Translations under genes and position numbers: made by a program | The notes under the pieces: model-generated | What the model saw: only the letters and a program-made list of their open reading frames with translations | Databases searched by the model: none | Told to the model about the DNA's origin: nothing | Part shown: piece after piece, positions 50,828 through 60,545 of the stretch | How positions within the stretch are numbered: the stretch's first letter is position 1 | Layout of the letters: every line of letters begins with the position of its first letter | Source of the DNA: Desertimonas flava | GTDB lineage: Bacteria > Actinomycetota > Acidimicrobiia > Acidimicrobiales > Ilumatobacteraceae | Direction of reading: 5' to 3' | DNA: 64,000 nucleotides | Assembly (NCBI RefSeq): GCF_003426815.1 | Contig: NZ_QKYK01000016.1 | Span: 54,329-118,328, forward strand

Positions 50828-53296
50828 ATGGCGAAGCGGGCGCTCTTGGTCGCCAGCCAGACGGCGGGCCTGCAGGGGTGTGAGTCCGACGTCGCGCTGT
50901 TGGGCGACGTGCTCGGCGGCTGGGGATTCACGTGCACCGCGCTGTCGGGAGCCGGTGCCACGCGCGATGGGATCCTCGACGCCTACCGGGGGCTGATCGA
51001 CGAGACGTCGTCGGAGGACTCCGTCGTCGTCTACTACTCCGGTCACGGCGGCCGGATCCGCAACGTCGCCTCGATCAACGAACAGACCGACGCCTACTGG
51101 CAGTTCATCGTGCCCACCGACTTCGAGCGCTCCGGCCCCGACGACTTCAGGGGCATCTTCGCCGACGAGCTCCGGGCCCTGCAGCTGGAGCTGACGACGA
51201 AGACCGGCAACGTGACGACGATCCTCGATTGCTGCCACTCGGCGCTGATGTCGCGCGACCCAGCACTGGTGGCTCGCTTCTTGTCGCGGCCGTGGAACGA
51301 GCTGCGACCCGGCGCGACGGCTCGAGCGCAGGTCGCGGCAGACCGCGTCCGTGCGGTACTCGGGTCGGCCGGGCCGGAGCGTGCGGATGCCGAGAGCAAC
51401 CAGCGGGCGGTGAGGCTCGTCGCCTGCCTGCCCACCGAGAGTGCGTTCGAGATGGCCAGTCCCGAGCTCGGCGCGGTGCACGGGTTGCTCACCGAGGCCG
51501 TCGCCGGACTGCTTCGTGAGGCGCAGCCGCGCGACGGCGGCTCGCCGGTCCCGGTGACATGGGACGACCTCGCCCGCCGGGCCCGGGCGCTGGTGCTCGC
51601 CAGGGCCCCGTCGCAGCACGTGGTGGCCGAGGGGCCGGCGCAGCGGCTGCTCTTCTCCTCGAGTGAGCACGATGCGTCGCGCGGGTGGCCGGTCGAGCTC
51701 GTCGACGGCGCCGCCGTGCTCCCTGCGGCCGCCCTTCTCGGCATCGGGCCCGGCGACGTCGTCAGCCTGAGCCCGGGCAGCGCCGACGCTGCCGGTCCCC
51801 TCGTGGCCACCGTCGAGCGGATCGAGGCCGGACGTGCCCTCCTGGCTCTCGCCGACGGCGCGGGCGTCGACCGGTTGGACGCGGCGACAGAGGCCTGGGT
51901 GACGACGGCGCGATCGGGTCGCCGCCCGGTCATCGTCGAGCCGGCAGCCGGTCCCGGCCGCGACGCGGTGACGTCGGCGATCGACGGGTCGCCGCGCGTG
52001 CAGGCCGTCGAGGCGGCCGCGGAGCCGCTCGCCCGCGTCGTCCTCGCCGACCACGGCATGCTGTTGTTCGGTCCCGAGGGCATGGCCTACTACGCCTCGC
52101 CGCGACCGGTCGACGACACGCAGCTGCGGCGCCTGACGGCCGACCTCGAACAGCTGGCCAAGGTCGCTGTCGTGCGCGAGCTGACCTCGGGATCGGGGGA
52201 CGAGGCGCTCGAGGTGCCGGTTGCGTTCACGGTGCACGCAACGGCCGACGGGCCGCCCCTCGAGCCCGGCGTGTCGCTGCCGGTCGGCCCGGCGTTCTTC
52301 CGCATGCACCACCTCGGCAGCCCGAACGATCCGCCCGTGTTCGTCAACGTCGTGGACATCGGCCAGACCGGTGACGTCGCCGTGCTCTCGGCCGGGGCGT
52401 CGCCGACGGGGCTGCAACTCACGCCCAAGCAGTCCTACACGCTGTACGGCGAACAGGGTGGCTGGCTGTCGTGGCCGCCAGGGCTCCCGGCGGACGAGCC
52501 GCGGCCGGAGACGTTGGTCGCCGTGTTCACCGACGGCGAGCTCGACGTGAGGGCCCTGGAGGCATCGGGCGTCGCCGCCCGGGGCGACGGCCACGCCGCC
52601 GGCGGATCGCTCGGCACGGTGCTCGCCGAGGCGTCATCAGGCGTCCGGCGTTCGGCCGGGCCGCGCCCGTCGGCTGGTACAGCGCCCATGCGATACCGCG
52701 TCGAGCGGTTCGAGTTCCTCCTCGACCCCGGCTTCCAGGTCGACGAGTCCCGCGACGTGTCGGGGACGGCGCGCGGCGGTGGGAGCGCCGACGTCGCCGT
52801 GCGCCTCCTCGAGTTGGTGGTGCGGCGGAACCGTTCCCTGTTCTCGACCGACGCTCGGCTCGACGCCGTGTTCGTCACACGGGCCGCAGACGGTGGGGGC
52901 AGCGAGGTGAGCACCCAGACGTGGGCGTTCCCCGGTGTCGGCGACGGAGATGCCTTGTCCATCGGTGAGCTCGGCCTGTTCGTCGGGACCGCTCGAGACT
53001 TCCTCGAGATGGCGATCTGGGTGAGCCGGGCGAACCAGCAGCAGCCCAACCTGGCCGAGCTCGCCGGCTCGGTGCTGAAGCGGCTGCCCGTCACTGCGGC
53101 CGCCGGGCAGGTCGTCGAGATGGTGGGTCGGGCCCTGCGCCGGGTCGTCAACCGTTCGATCGGGCTGTATCGCACCACGCTGCTGGTGCCCGAGGGGCTC
53201 ACCGCCGGTCGGCGGCCGGCCTCCGGTCTCGTCGAGGCGCAGGACATGGCCTTCGCGTACGACGTCGTCGTGCGCGATGACGCGGGAAGGAACTGA
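50828..53296 (+). CDS. Caspase-like (metacaspase/orthocaspase) protease with long C-terminal region
   Basis: 822 residues. The N-terminal ~240 residues are a caspase-fold peptidase with catalytic dyad H73 (YYSGHGGRI) and C136 (ILDCCHSAL). A central beta-rich part (about 470-600) includes PVFVNVVDIGQTGDVAVLSA and AGASPTGLQLTPKQSYTLYG, resembling DUF4384, which often follows bacterial caspases. The last ~200 residues, from about 621, are unrecognised. ATG 50828 is chosen because GGGGAG lies 6 bases upstream. It is one base from the LCAT-type lipase gene, so both are probably co-expressed. Confidence 0.85.
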   Translation: MAKRALLVASQTAGLQGCESDVALLGDVLGGWGFTCTALSGAGATRDGILDAYRGLIDETSSEDSVVVYYSGHGGRIRNVASINEQTDAYWQFIVPTDFERSGPDDFRGIFADELRALQLELTTKTGNVTTILDCCHSALMSRDPALVARFLSRPWNELRPGATARAQVAADRVRAVLGSAGPERADAESNQRAVRLVACLPTESAFEMASPELGAVHGLLTEAVAGLLREAQPRDGGSPVPVTWDDLARRARALVLARAPSQHVVAEGPAQRLLFSSSEHDASRGWPVELVDGAAVLPAAALLGIGPGDVVSLSPGSADAAGPLVATVERIEAGRALLALADGAGVDRLDAATEAWVTTARSGRRPVIVEPAAGPGRDAVTSAIDGSPRVQAVEAAAEPLARVVLADHGMLLFGPEGMAYYASPRPVDDTQLRRLTADLEQLAKVAVVRELTSGSGDEALEVPVAFTVHATADGPPLEPGVSLPVGPAFFRMHHLGSPNDPPVFVNVVDIGQTGDVAVLSAGASPTGLQLTPKQSYTLYGEQGGWLSWPPGLPADEPRPETLVAVFTDGELDVRALEASGVAARGDGHAAGGSLGTVLAEASSGVRRSAGPRPSAGTAPMRYRVERFEFLLDPGFQVDESRDVSGTARGGGSADVAVRLLELVVRRNRSLFSTDARLDAVFVTRAADGGGSEVSTQTWAFPGVGDGDALSIGELGLFVGTARDFLEMAIWVSRANQQQPNLAELAGSVLKRLPVTAAAGQVVEMVGRALRRVVNRSIGLYRTTLLVPEGLTAGRRPASGLVEAQDMAFAYDVVVRDDAGRN

Positions 53297-53297
53297 C

Positions 53298-54701
53298 ATG
53301 GCTCAACGGATCGAGGTCGGCGACGTGGTGGTCCTGCTCCCGGGGATTCTCGGCAGCGTGCTCCAGGCGGACGGGCGCGACGTGTGGGCGCCGAGCAAGG
53401 GCGCGCTGTTGCGGGCCGTCCTCTCGCTGGGCGGCAGCGTCAAGGACCTCGAGCTCGGCTCGGCGGACGACATCGATCGCGACGATCTCGGCGACGGGGT
53501 CACGGCGCCGCGGCTGATGCCCGACATCCACCTGCTTCCCGGGTTCTGGAAGATCGACGGCTACTCCAAGGTCCGCGACGTCCTGACGAAGCGCTTCGAC
53601 CTGACGCCGGGTCGCAACTGGTTCGACTTCCCCTACGACTGGCGCCGGGACAACCGGGTGGCCGCGAGACAGCTCGCCGAGCAGGCGCCTCGGTGGCTGC
53701 GCGACTGGCGCGAGTCGAGCGGCAACGCCGACGCCAAGCTGGTCCTGCTCGCCCATTCGATGGGCGGCCTCGTCGCCCGGGCGTTCCTCGAGCTGTACGG
53801 CGGGCGCGAGATGACCCGATCGCTCATCACGTTCGGGACGCCCTACAGCGGCGCCGTCAACGCCCTCGACTTCCTCGCCAACGGGTTCCGCAAGGGCGTC
53901 GGGCCGTTCAAGCTCGACCTGACGCGGCTGCTCGGGTCGATGACCTCGGTGTATCAACTCTGTCCCGTGTTCCCGTGTGTCGACGTGGGCGACGGCAACC
54001 TCGTCCGACCGGACGAGGTCGCCGCGCTGCCCGCGAGCATCGATCCCCAGCGCCTCCGCGCCGCCCGCGTCGACTTCCACGACGCCATCGCCGACGGCGT
54101 CGACGACGGTCGGGATCGGCCGGGGTATGCCGTGCACCCGATCGTCGGCATCTTCCAGCCGACGTCGTCGTCGGCCACCCTCACCGGCGACAGGCTGAGC
54201 CCGGTGAGCGCATCGGGGGCAGAGGGTGGCGACGGCACGGTGCCCAGGGTCTCGGCAACTCCGCTCGAGCTGGCCCGGCAACCCGTCGGCACGTACGTCA
54301 CCGACAAGCACGGTTCGCTGCAGAACATCGACAGCGTCCTGTCCCAGGTGACCGGCATCCTCACGTTCCAGCCGCCGGCCTTCGCGCGCGGTGACCTGTT
54401 CTCCGGGTTCGAACTGGAGCTCCCGGATGCGGTGTCGCCGGGCGCGGAGCTGCGGTTCGCAGCCGCCACCCTCGGGGGCAGCGACGCCGTGGCGGTCGAG
54501 GTGACCGACGCCGACACCGACGTGGTGGTGCGGTCGACGACGGTCCGGGCGGACGCGGAGGGACGCTTCGCCGGCGTCCTCGCTCCGCTGCCCGCGGGGG
54601 TGTACCGGTTCGGGCTGCGCGACGCGTCGGTGGCAGCGCTCGCGCCGGTGACCGACCTGTTCGTGGTCGCTGACGAGACGACGATCCCGCTCGGTCGGTG
54701 A
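53298..54701 (+). CDS. LCAT-type alpha/beta hydrolase (putative lipase/phospholipase)
   Basis: 467 residues. The oxyanion start VVLLPGILGS, the FPYDWRRDNR segment and nucleophile S154 in LAHSMGGL are typical of lecithin:cholesterol acyltransferase-like lipases. A late GGDGTVP supplies the likely acid and KHGSLQN the His. A C-terminal beta-sandwich (about 375-460) follows, and no signal peptide is seen. ATG 53298 follows the caspase stop after one base, with a GAAGGA site. In this setting it could be a membrane-damaging effector; that role is inferred. Confidence 0.83.
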   Translation: MAQRIEVGDVVVLLPGILGSVLQADGRDVWAPSKGALLRAVLSLGGSVKDLELGSADDIDRDDLGDGVTAPRLMPDIHLLPGFWKIDGYSKVRDVLTKRFDLTPGRNWFDFPYDWRRDNRVAARQLAEQAPRWLRDWRESSGNADAKLVLLAHSMGGLVARAFLELYGGREMTRSLITFGTPYSGAVNALDFLANGFRKGVGPFKLDLTRLLGSMTSVYQLCPVFPCVDVGDGNLVRPDEVAALPASIDPQRLRAARVDFHDAIADGVDDGRDRPGYAVHPIVGIFQPTSSSATLTGDRLSPVSASGAEGGDGTVPRVSATPLELARQPVGTYVTDKHGSLQNIDSVLSQVTGILTFQPPAFARGDLFSGFELELPDAVSPGAELRFAAATLGGSDAVAVEVTDADTDVVVRSTTVRADAEGRFAGVLAPLPAGVYRFGLRDASVAALAPVTDLFVVADETTIPLGR

Positions 54702-54704
54702 CGG

Positions 54705-55733
54705 TCAGCGGGACGTAGCCATCGCCGTCATGAACGCGCCGAGTGCCGCAGACGACTTCGGTCCGTAGCGGCCGTCGGCGTCCACGCCGAGGGCGCCCTG
54801 CATCGCCTTGACGGCGTCTTCGGTTCGCGGCCCGAACGTGCCGTCGCTGCGCCCGCAGTCGCCCCACCGGAAGAGCGTGCAGATGCCCTGCAGGGCGGCC
54901 ACCTGACCGCCCTTGTCGCCCCGCTTCAGCGTCGGCGGCGGCGGGACCGGCGGCTGCTGCGGCGTCGTCGCCGGCTCGGCGGACTCCGATGTCACCGCCG
55001 GCTCCGGCGCGGCGGCACTCTCGAACGAGACGAGCCGGAGATGCCACGGTTCGCTCTGTACCTCCCACGACCAGCCGTGGCGTCGCGCCTCGGTGAGCGC
55101 CCACGACAGGAACGGCTCACGCACGGGTTCGGCAGCGTTGCCGTACCCGCCGAGTGCGGCGTCCACCGCACACCCCCATCCGTGGTTGCTCGTTCCCGGT
55201 ACAGCCGCCATCGCCATGCCCGCCTTCAACCAGTACGTGGTGCCGTTCCACACCTTCGACTTACGGCCGGTGTCGGAGGTGGTGTAGCGGTCGGCGAAGA
55301 GCGACTTCTGCTGATCGTACGTCCGGTAGGCGCCGGTCATCGTCAAGGTGAAGCCGGCCGCCGACGCCGCGTTCTGCAGGTTGCGCCACGCCGCGGCCGC
55401 CTCCGGCACGAGGTAGCCGGAGCTGATCGGGGCCACCTTGATCATCGCGTCGAGTGGGATCTCGCCGTTCCCGTGTTGCTGGACCCACGACGGGATCGCC
55501 GCCTTCGACACCGGGAACTTCAGGTTGTCACCGCGACCGCCGCCGTCCGGGGCCGGAGGCGGCGGGACAGGTGGCGGCTGAGACGCCGGATCGTCGCCCG
55601 GGTCGTAGCCGAGCTCGTCGAGGTCGTCGTCGCTGCCGACGGGCTCGCCGTCGTGCTCGAAGTCCTCGCTGCCGGGAAGCTCGACCCAGGTGTCGTCCTC
55701 GTCGGCTCGGCTGGTCGTGATCTGGTCGGTCAT
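54705..55733 (-). CDS. VanY-type D-Ala-D-Ala carboxypeptidase with peptidoglycan-binding domain
   Basis: 342 residues. The zinc ligands H184, D191 and H231 (SNHGWGCAVD, EPWHLRL) mark a VanY/M15 peptidase; a PG_binding_1 domain at about 265-338 (LKRGDKGGQVAALQGI) follows a Pro-rich linker. The N-terminus is acidic (DEDDTWVELPGSEDFEHDGE) and carries no signal peptide. The ATG overlaps the STAND-WD40 stop by 4 bases (ATGA), with AGGAGGG upstream. It would cut peptidoglycan peptides; how it leaves the cell is unclear, and lysis from within is one possibility. Confidence 0.85.
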   Translation of the reverse strand: MTDQITTSRADEDDTWVELPGSEDFEHDGEPVGSDDDLDELGYDPGDDPASQPPPVPPPPAPDGGGRGDNLKFPVSKAAIPSWVQQHGNGEIPLDAMIKVAPISSGYLVPEAAAAWRNLQNAASAAGFTLTMTGAYRTYDQQKSLFADRYTTSDTGRKSKVWNGTTYWLKAGMAMAAVPGTSNHGWGCAVDAALGGYGNAAEPVREPFLSWALTEARRHGWSWEVQSEPWHLRLVSFESAAAPEPAVTSESAEPATTPQQPPVPPPPTLKRGDKGGQVAALQGICTLFRWGDCGRSDGTFGPRTEDAVKAMQGALGVDADGRYGPKSSAALGAFMTAMATSR

Positions 55734-58700
55734 GTCGTGCCCTCCTGTTGATCGTCGTCACCGTTCAGCGATTCGTCGCAGACCTCGATCCGCTCGTAGT
55801 TCGGAGCCAGCTCGTCCCATTCGCTGTCGGTCAGCTCCCGCCCGGCGAGCCGGCATGCGGCGTCGATCCAGCCACGCTCACCGAAGGCCCACCGCACCAC
55901 GAACTCGCCGTTCGCGGCTACCAGCGACCTCCCGTCTGCGGTGACGGCGATCGACGTGATCGTCGAATCCGCCCAGCGCCACGGGTTGCCGAGCGACACT
56001 CCGTCATCGACGTCCCAGACCCGCACCGTGAAGTCCTCGCCGCCGGAGACGAGCTGCTTGCCGTCGCCACTGAACGCCAGCGCCTGCACGAGGTCGGTGT
56101 GACCCTCGAGTGTGTCGATCTCATCCCCCGAGGAACGCTCCCAGAGCCGGATGGTGGTGTCGTCACTCCCCGTGGCGATGATGTCTCCGTCGGGTGAGAA
56201 GGCGATGCTCGTGACCTTCAGCCGGTGCCCGCTCAGGATCAGCCGAGGCTCGTCCGACGATCGGGCGTCGAGCACCATGGCCACCGGCTTGCGACCGGCG
56301 GTGCCGATGGCGACCGCCCGACCGTCGCCCGAGAGGGCGAACGACACGACCGGGTCCTCGAGTTGCGACGGCGGGCCGATGGTGCGCTCCTCGCCGTCCT
56401 CCCGGATCGTGATCTCACCAGCGGACGTCGCCCATGCCACGGTCTCTCCGTCGGTGCTCGCGCCGATCCCGACGATCTGGGGACCTTCGGCGGCCAGCTC
56501 TCGTGGCTGCTGTCCGGTCAGGTCGAACTCACGCACTGCGCCGCGGTCCGTCGCCGCCACCAACGTGGTGTCGTTCACCCAGGCGAGGCCGACGACAGCA
56601 CCGTCCGGAGCGGGCAGCGAGCGCGACACGCCACCGGTCAGGCCGGTGACGGTGATCGTCCCGCTCGGACCGCCGCTGGCGACGGTCCCTCCCGGCGAGA
56701 CTGCCACGGCGAGGTTGCCATCCGGTCGCGGCGCCAGGGGCGTGACCGCCGGGCTGCGGAGCGAGGCGACGTCCCAGGCGACCAGCCGTCGCCGGTCGTC
56801 GAGCACGAGGACGGTCGACCCGTCGGTCGCGATCGCATCGATGGCGGCCCCGAAACCGGCGCGTTCGTCGCCCACCGGAATCGGTCGGGGGTCGAGGGTC
56901 CAGGCTTGGAGCTCGCCGGACGCACTCCCGGTGAAGGCGATCGCCCGGCCGCCGGGGGTGCGGGCGACGGCGGCCGTGAACGCCGTCAGGCGGGCGAAGT
57001 CGTCGGAGCCCGGTGCAGGAGTCCAGTCGGTGAGGTCCCACGCGTCGACCCGGTTGCTCGACCTCACGAGCAGCTGCGCCCCGAACGGTGCCAGAGACAC
57101 GCCGAACGTCGAGTCGAGACCGTCGGCGATCGGTTCCGGCAGCTCTCCGGTCGCCAGGTCGAACGGCTGCAGGAAGGTCGACGCCCCGGCCCGTAGGGCG
57201 GCGACACCCGTCGCCCGACCCTCCGGGGGCACGACCACCTCCAGCGCCAGCAGCTGGCCGTTGAGCGAGATCGGTGGGAGCGAGTCGAAGTCGGGACCAT
57301 CGAGCTGCCAGCGGTACACCTCGCCCAGCCCCGTCGCCGCGACGACGATGCCCGACGTCGGATCGAACCGGACGGCGACGACCTCGGCGCCCACGCCGGG
57401 AAGCGACCTCACCGGGCTGCGTCCCCCGAGGAGCACGGCGACGTCACCGTCGATGCCGCCGGCCACGATCGTGCCGTCGGCCGCGACCGCGACATCGGAC
57501 ACGGCGCGCAGTCGTGCGTCGAAGGTGGCGCGTTCCTCACCGGTCACCGGCTCGACGACGCGGATCGTCCCGTCGCCCAGGCCGATCACGGCGGAGCCGT
57601 CGGACGTGAACGCGGACGCCAACGCGTTCACCCGGCCGATCACCGTCCCGGGGTAACCCAGCGGGCCGTCAGCCGTGCTGACCGCGTCGATGACCGTGCC
57701 GAGCGTGGTCGGGTTGCGGTCGATGTTCAAGGCCGCGACCGCCAGCAGTGCTCCCTCGTCCCGGCGATGGTCGATCAGGCCTCCGGCTCGTTGGGCCAGC
57801 GAGACGGCATCGGTCCGCTCCTTCTCGGCGGCGAGGCGGCCCTGGCTGCGGAGGACGAGCGCAAGGATGGTCGAAGCGGCGACGAGTACCAACGGGAGCA
57901 CCGTCAACAACACCGAGCGGCGTCGCTCGCGCCGCTCGCGATGCTCGGCGGCGTGAAGGAAGGCGAGCTCTGTCTCGTTGATCGTGATGTCTCCGGTCCG
58001 GCGCGCCTCCTGGACCGCCAACAGGCGCCGCCCGGCGAACAGACCCGTGGCCTCGCGGCCGCCGTCGTCCCATTCCTTGGCCGCCGCGCTGAGCCGGCTC
58101 TGCAGCCGACGTGTCGCGCGGTCCTCCTCGAGCCATGACCGGAGCACGCTCCACTCCCGGAGCAGCGCCTCGTGGGCGATGTCGACCGTCGGCCGCCCCT
58201 GCTCGTCGCGATCGGGCACCAGGAGGCGCTGCCGGGTGAACTGCTCGAGCACGTGCAGCACCGTCTCCAGATCATCGCGATCGGTGACGAGCGTGTCGAC
58301 GCGGGCCCGTTGGCGGGTTGCCGCGCGGCCCTCGCCCGTCGAGGTCAGCCGGAGGAACACCCGGCGAGCGGTCTCCTGCTCGCTCTCCGGCAGGCCCTCC
58401 CACACCGCCCGCGCACCGTTCTCCAGCGCCTCGCCGACTCCGCCGGCGTCGACGTACCCGGCGACGGTCAGCCAACCGTTACGGCGCCTGCGCCACGTCT
58501 CGCGCATCGCGTACGCGAGAAGCGGGAGCTGGTTGGCGCCGGGGTCGATATCGGAAAGCACCTGTTCCACGAGTGCCGGCTCGACCCGGAGCCCCACCGA
58601 CTCGGCGGGCCGGAGGATCACCTCGCGCAGCGAGTCCCGGTCCAGCGGGAGCAGGCGATGCTGGTGTGCCGCGACGGCATCGGCGAGGCCGCGGTGGGCG

Positions 58701-59356
58701 TCGAGCGAGGGGTAGAAGTCGGATCGGAGCGCAACGATCACCTTGGCGGTCCCGTGGACGCCGTCGGCGATGGCGCAGATGCCGTCGAAGAACGTCGTCC
58801 GGGATGCCGCCGTGACGCCTGAGGCGAATGCCTCTTCGAGCTGGTCGATCAGCCACAACGTGCGGGGCTCCGCCGGCTGGCCGAGCATGCCGGCCAACAG
58901 CTTGGCCGGATCGGCGCCGGGCCGGAGCGAGCGGATGGTCCATACCTCCCCGAACGCCTGCCTGGCCTCCACGAAGTCGGGTCCGACGCCGGCGGCGAGG
59001 AGCGATGACTTGCCACTCCCCGACCCGCCGATCACGGCGACGAACGAGGAACGCTCGAGATGCGCCGCGAGGACGCTGCGGTCGCGGTCACGGCCGGCGA
59101 ACCAGGGCCGCTGATCGTCGGCGAAGGGCTGGATCCCCGGGTACGGACAGACATCGGTCGAGGCTCCGGGTCGTGTGGCGGCGTCGCCGGACGGCGCCCA
59201 GTCGTCGGCGATCACGCTGAGCCGCTCGATCACGACGTCGCGACCGGCCGCGACCGCACCGGTGATGGAGACGTCGCCTCCCACCGCCACCGGGCCCGAT
59301 TCCGAGACGGACAAGGACGACGGCACGGGGGTCGTGTCGTCGGGCGTCGTCATCAC
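55730..59356 (-). CDS. STAND NTPase (nSTAND1-like) with WD40 repeats
   Basis: 1208 residues. A short tag at 20-42 (SGPVAVGGDV...) precedes an nSTAND1-type NTPase: PYPGIQPFADDQRPWFAGRD, Walker A GGSGSGKS at 110-117 and Walker B LWLIDQLEE at 168-176. A membrane span lies near 482-503. Degenerate WD40 blades run from about 570 to 1170, the last ones clear (SGHRLKVTSIAFSPDGDIIA, LEGHTDLVQALAFSGDGKQL). Such proteins act as sensor hubs that oligomerise on ligand binding. GTG 59356 follows the upstream stop with no gap; the end overlaps the VanY gene. Confidence 0.88.
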   Translation of the reverse strand: MMTTPDDTTPVPSSLSVSESGPVAVGGDVSITGAVAAGRDVVIERLSVIADDWAPSGDAATRPGASTDVCPYPGIQPFADDQRPWFAGRDRDRSVLAAHLERSSFVAVIGGSGSGKSSLLAAGVGPDFVEARQAFGEVWTIRSLRPGADPAKLLAGMLGQPAEPRTLWLIDQLEEAFASGVTAASRTTFFDGICAIADGVHGTAKVIVALRSDFYPSLDAHRGLADAVAAHQHRLLPLDRDSLREVILRPAESVGLRVEPALVEQVLSDIDPGANQLPLLAYAMRETWRRRRNGWLTVAGYVDAGGVGEALENGARAVWEGLPESEQETARRVFLRLTSTGEGRAATRQRARVDTLVTDRDDLETVLHVLEQFTRQRLLVPDRDEQGRPTVDIAHEALLREWSVLRSWLEEDRATRRLQSRLSAAAKEWDDGGREATGLFAGRRLLAVQEARRTGDITINETELAFLHAAEHRERRERRRSVLLTVLPLVLVAASTILALVLRSQGRLAAEKERTDAVSLAQRAGGLIDHRRDEGALLAVAALNIDRNPTTLGTVIDAVSTADGPLGYPGTVIGRVNALASAFTSDGSAVIGLGDGTIRVVEPVTGEERATFDARLRAVSDVAVAADGTIVAGGIDGDVAVLLGGRSPVRSLPGVGAEVVAVRFDPTSGIVVAATGLGEVYRWQLDGPDFDSLPPISLNGQLLALEVVVPPEGRATGVAALRAGASTFLQPFDLATGELPEPIADGLDSTFGVSLAPFGAQLLVRSSNRVDAWDLTDWTPAPGSDDFARLTAFTAAVARTPGGRAIAFTGSASGELQAWTLDPRPIPVGDERAGFGAAIDAIATDGSTVLVLDDRRRLVAWDVASLRSPAVTPLAPRPDGNLAVAVSPGGTVASGGPSGTITVTGLTGGVSRSLPAPDGAVVGLAWVNDTTLVAATDRGAVREFDLTGQQPRELAAEGPQIVGIGASTDGETVAWATSAGEITIREDGEERTIGPPSQLEDPVVSFALSGDGRAVAIGTAGRKPVAMVLDARSSDEPRLILSGHRLKVTSIAFSPDGDIIATGSDDTTIRLWERSSGDEIDTLEGHTDLVQALAFSGDGKQLVSGGEDFTVRVWDVDDGVSLGNPWRWADSTITSIAVTADGRSLVAANGEFVVRWAFGERGWIDAACRLAGRELTDSEWDELAPNYERIEVCDESLNGDDDQQEGTT

Positions 59357-60451
59357 TCACCCCGGGTTCGCCGCACCGGAGGCACCGGAGGGACCACCGA
59401 CCGTCACCTCGACCTCGGTGGCCGAACCGAACACGAACTGGGAGCCGGAACTGGCGCTGATCGAGCAGCCGCCGGGACGCGTGCCCATCATGACCACGAA
59501 GTCCACGGTGGTTCGCTCCTCCGGATCGACGTCGACGACCTGGTAGTCGTCGAAGTAGCAGTCGTTGGCGCCGGTCTGGAAGTCCGAGGGCTCGGCGAGG
59601 AGATGGACCTCGCTCTGCACGTCGGGGTATCCGGGCGGTTCGATGACGACGGTGGCCGTGACCGTCTCGCCGGGAGCTGCCGCCGACTGCACCTGGATGC
59701 TCATCGTCACCTCGAGGTACTCGGGTCGCGGGCCGGATGCGGTGGGCGCAGGTCCGCTCGCCGGGCCGGGGTCGGCCTCGGGCGCGGCGGTCGACGTGAG
59801 CACGGCGGCGACGACGGTCGCGCCGCCGTCGACCGCCGTGATCGTGACCTCGCCCTCGAAGGTGTCCGACTCTCCGGCTCCGACGACGGCGGGCTCCGCG
59901 GCGTTCTCGGTGGTCACCTCGGCCGTGCCACCGACGACGAACACCAGGGCCGGCAGATCGCCGCTGTCGATCACGGTCGCCTGCCCCTCATCGAGGAGGG
60001 CCTGCTGCAGCTGCGCGTCGTGGGGCACGCCCTCCACGTCGAACGCGGATCCGGTCGCGAACTCCGGCTCGCTGTTGGCCTCGTTGTAGATCTGCAGCAC
60101 CCAGTACGTCGCGCCATCAGCCGACGACAGGATCGGTCGTGGCTCGACCTCGATCATCGTCGCGGTGCCGGCCGGCAGCGGGAACGATGCGTCACCGACA
60201 CCGATGGCGCCGTCGGTCACCGCCACGATCGAGAACGGTTCCGGCGATTGTTCGGACTCCCCAGCCTCCAGCGTCTCCTCGAACGCTCGCCAGTGGAACG
60301 TTCCCTCCGGGAAGTACACGGTCCCTTCGGCGATCACCTCGGCCGGGACGGTCTCCGATGGTGCCGACGCGCCGACATTTCCCGCCAGGGCGAGACCGAG
60401 CGACGCCAGCACGGCCACTGAGATGCCGACCGGTCCAGTTCGTGCGTCCAC
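59357..60451 (-). CDS. Secreted protein with beta-barrel-like domains, unknown function
   Basis: 364 residues from GTG 60451, preceded 6 bases upstream by GAGGAGG. A signal peptide (VAVLASLGLALAGNVGASA) leads into two cupin-like beta regions (GTVYFPEGTFHW, FPLPAGTATMIEV; VVGAGESDTFEGEVTI) and a C-terminal sandwich holding three cysteines. No enzyme motif is seen. It is placed between the CHAT and STAND genes, so it may be a surface sensor or co-factor of that system, but this is inferred from position only. Confidence 0.65.
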   Translation of the reverse strand: MDARTGPVGISVAVLASLGLALAGNVGASAPSETVPAEVIAEGTVYFPEGTFHWRAFEETLEAGESEQSPEPFSIVAVTDGAIGVGDASFPLPAGTATMIEVEPRPILSSADGATYWVLQIYNEANSEPEFATGSAFDVEGVPHDAQLQQALLDEGQATVIDSGDLPALVFVVGGTAEVTTENAAEPAVVGAGESDTFEGEVTITAVDGGATVVAAVLTSTAAPEADPGPASGPAPTASGPRPEYLEVTMSIQVQSAAAPGETVTATVVIEPPGYPDVQSEVHLLAEPSDFQTGANDCYFDDYQVVDVDPEERTTVDFVVMMGTRPGGCSISASSGSQFVFGSATEVEVTVGGPSGASGAANPG

Positions 60452-60545
60452 CCGAACCTCCTCGTCGCCCACCACCGCGTGTGCAACGTCCGTCGCGGCG
60501 AACGGTAACCCTCGCCTGGTCGTGCGTCAGGCGAATTAGCGCGAG

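Noticed and set aside
54705..55733. Vancomycin resistance gene (vanY)
   Set aside because: No vanHAX or vanRS genes are nearby, and the protein is in an operon with a STAND NTPase; only the peptidase fold is shared.
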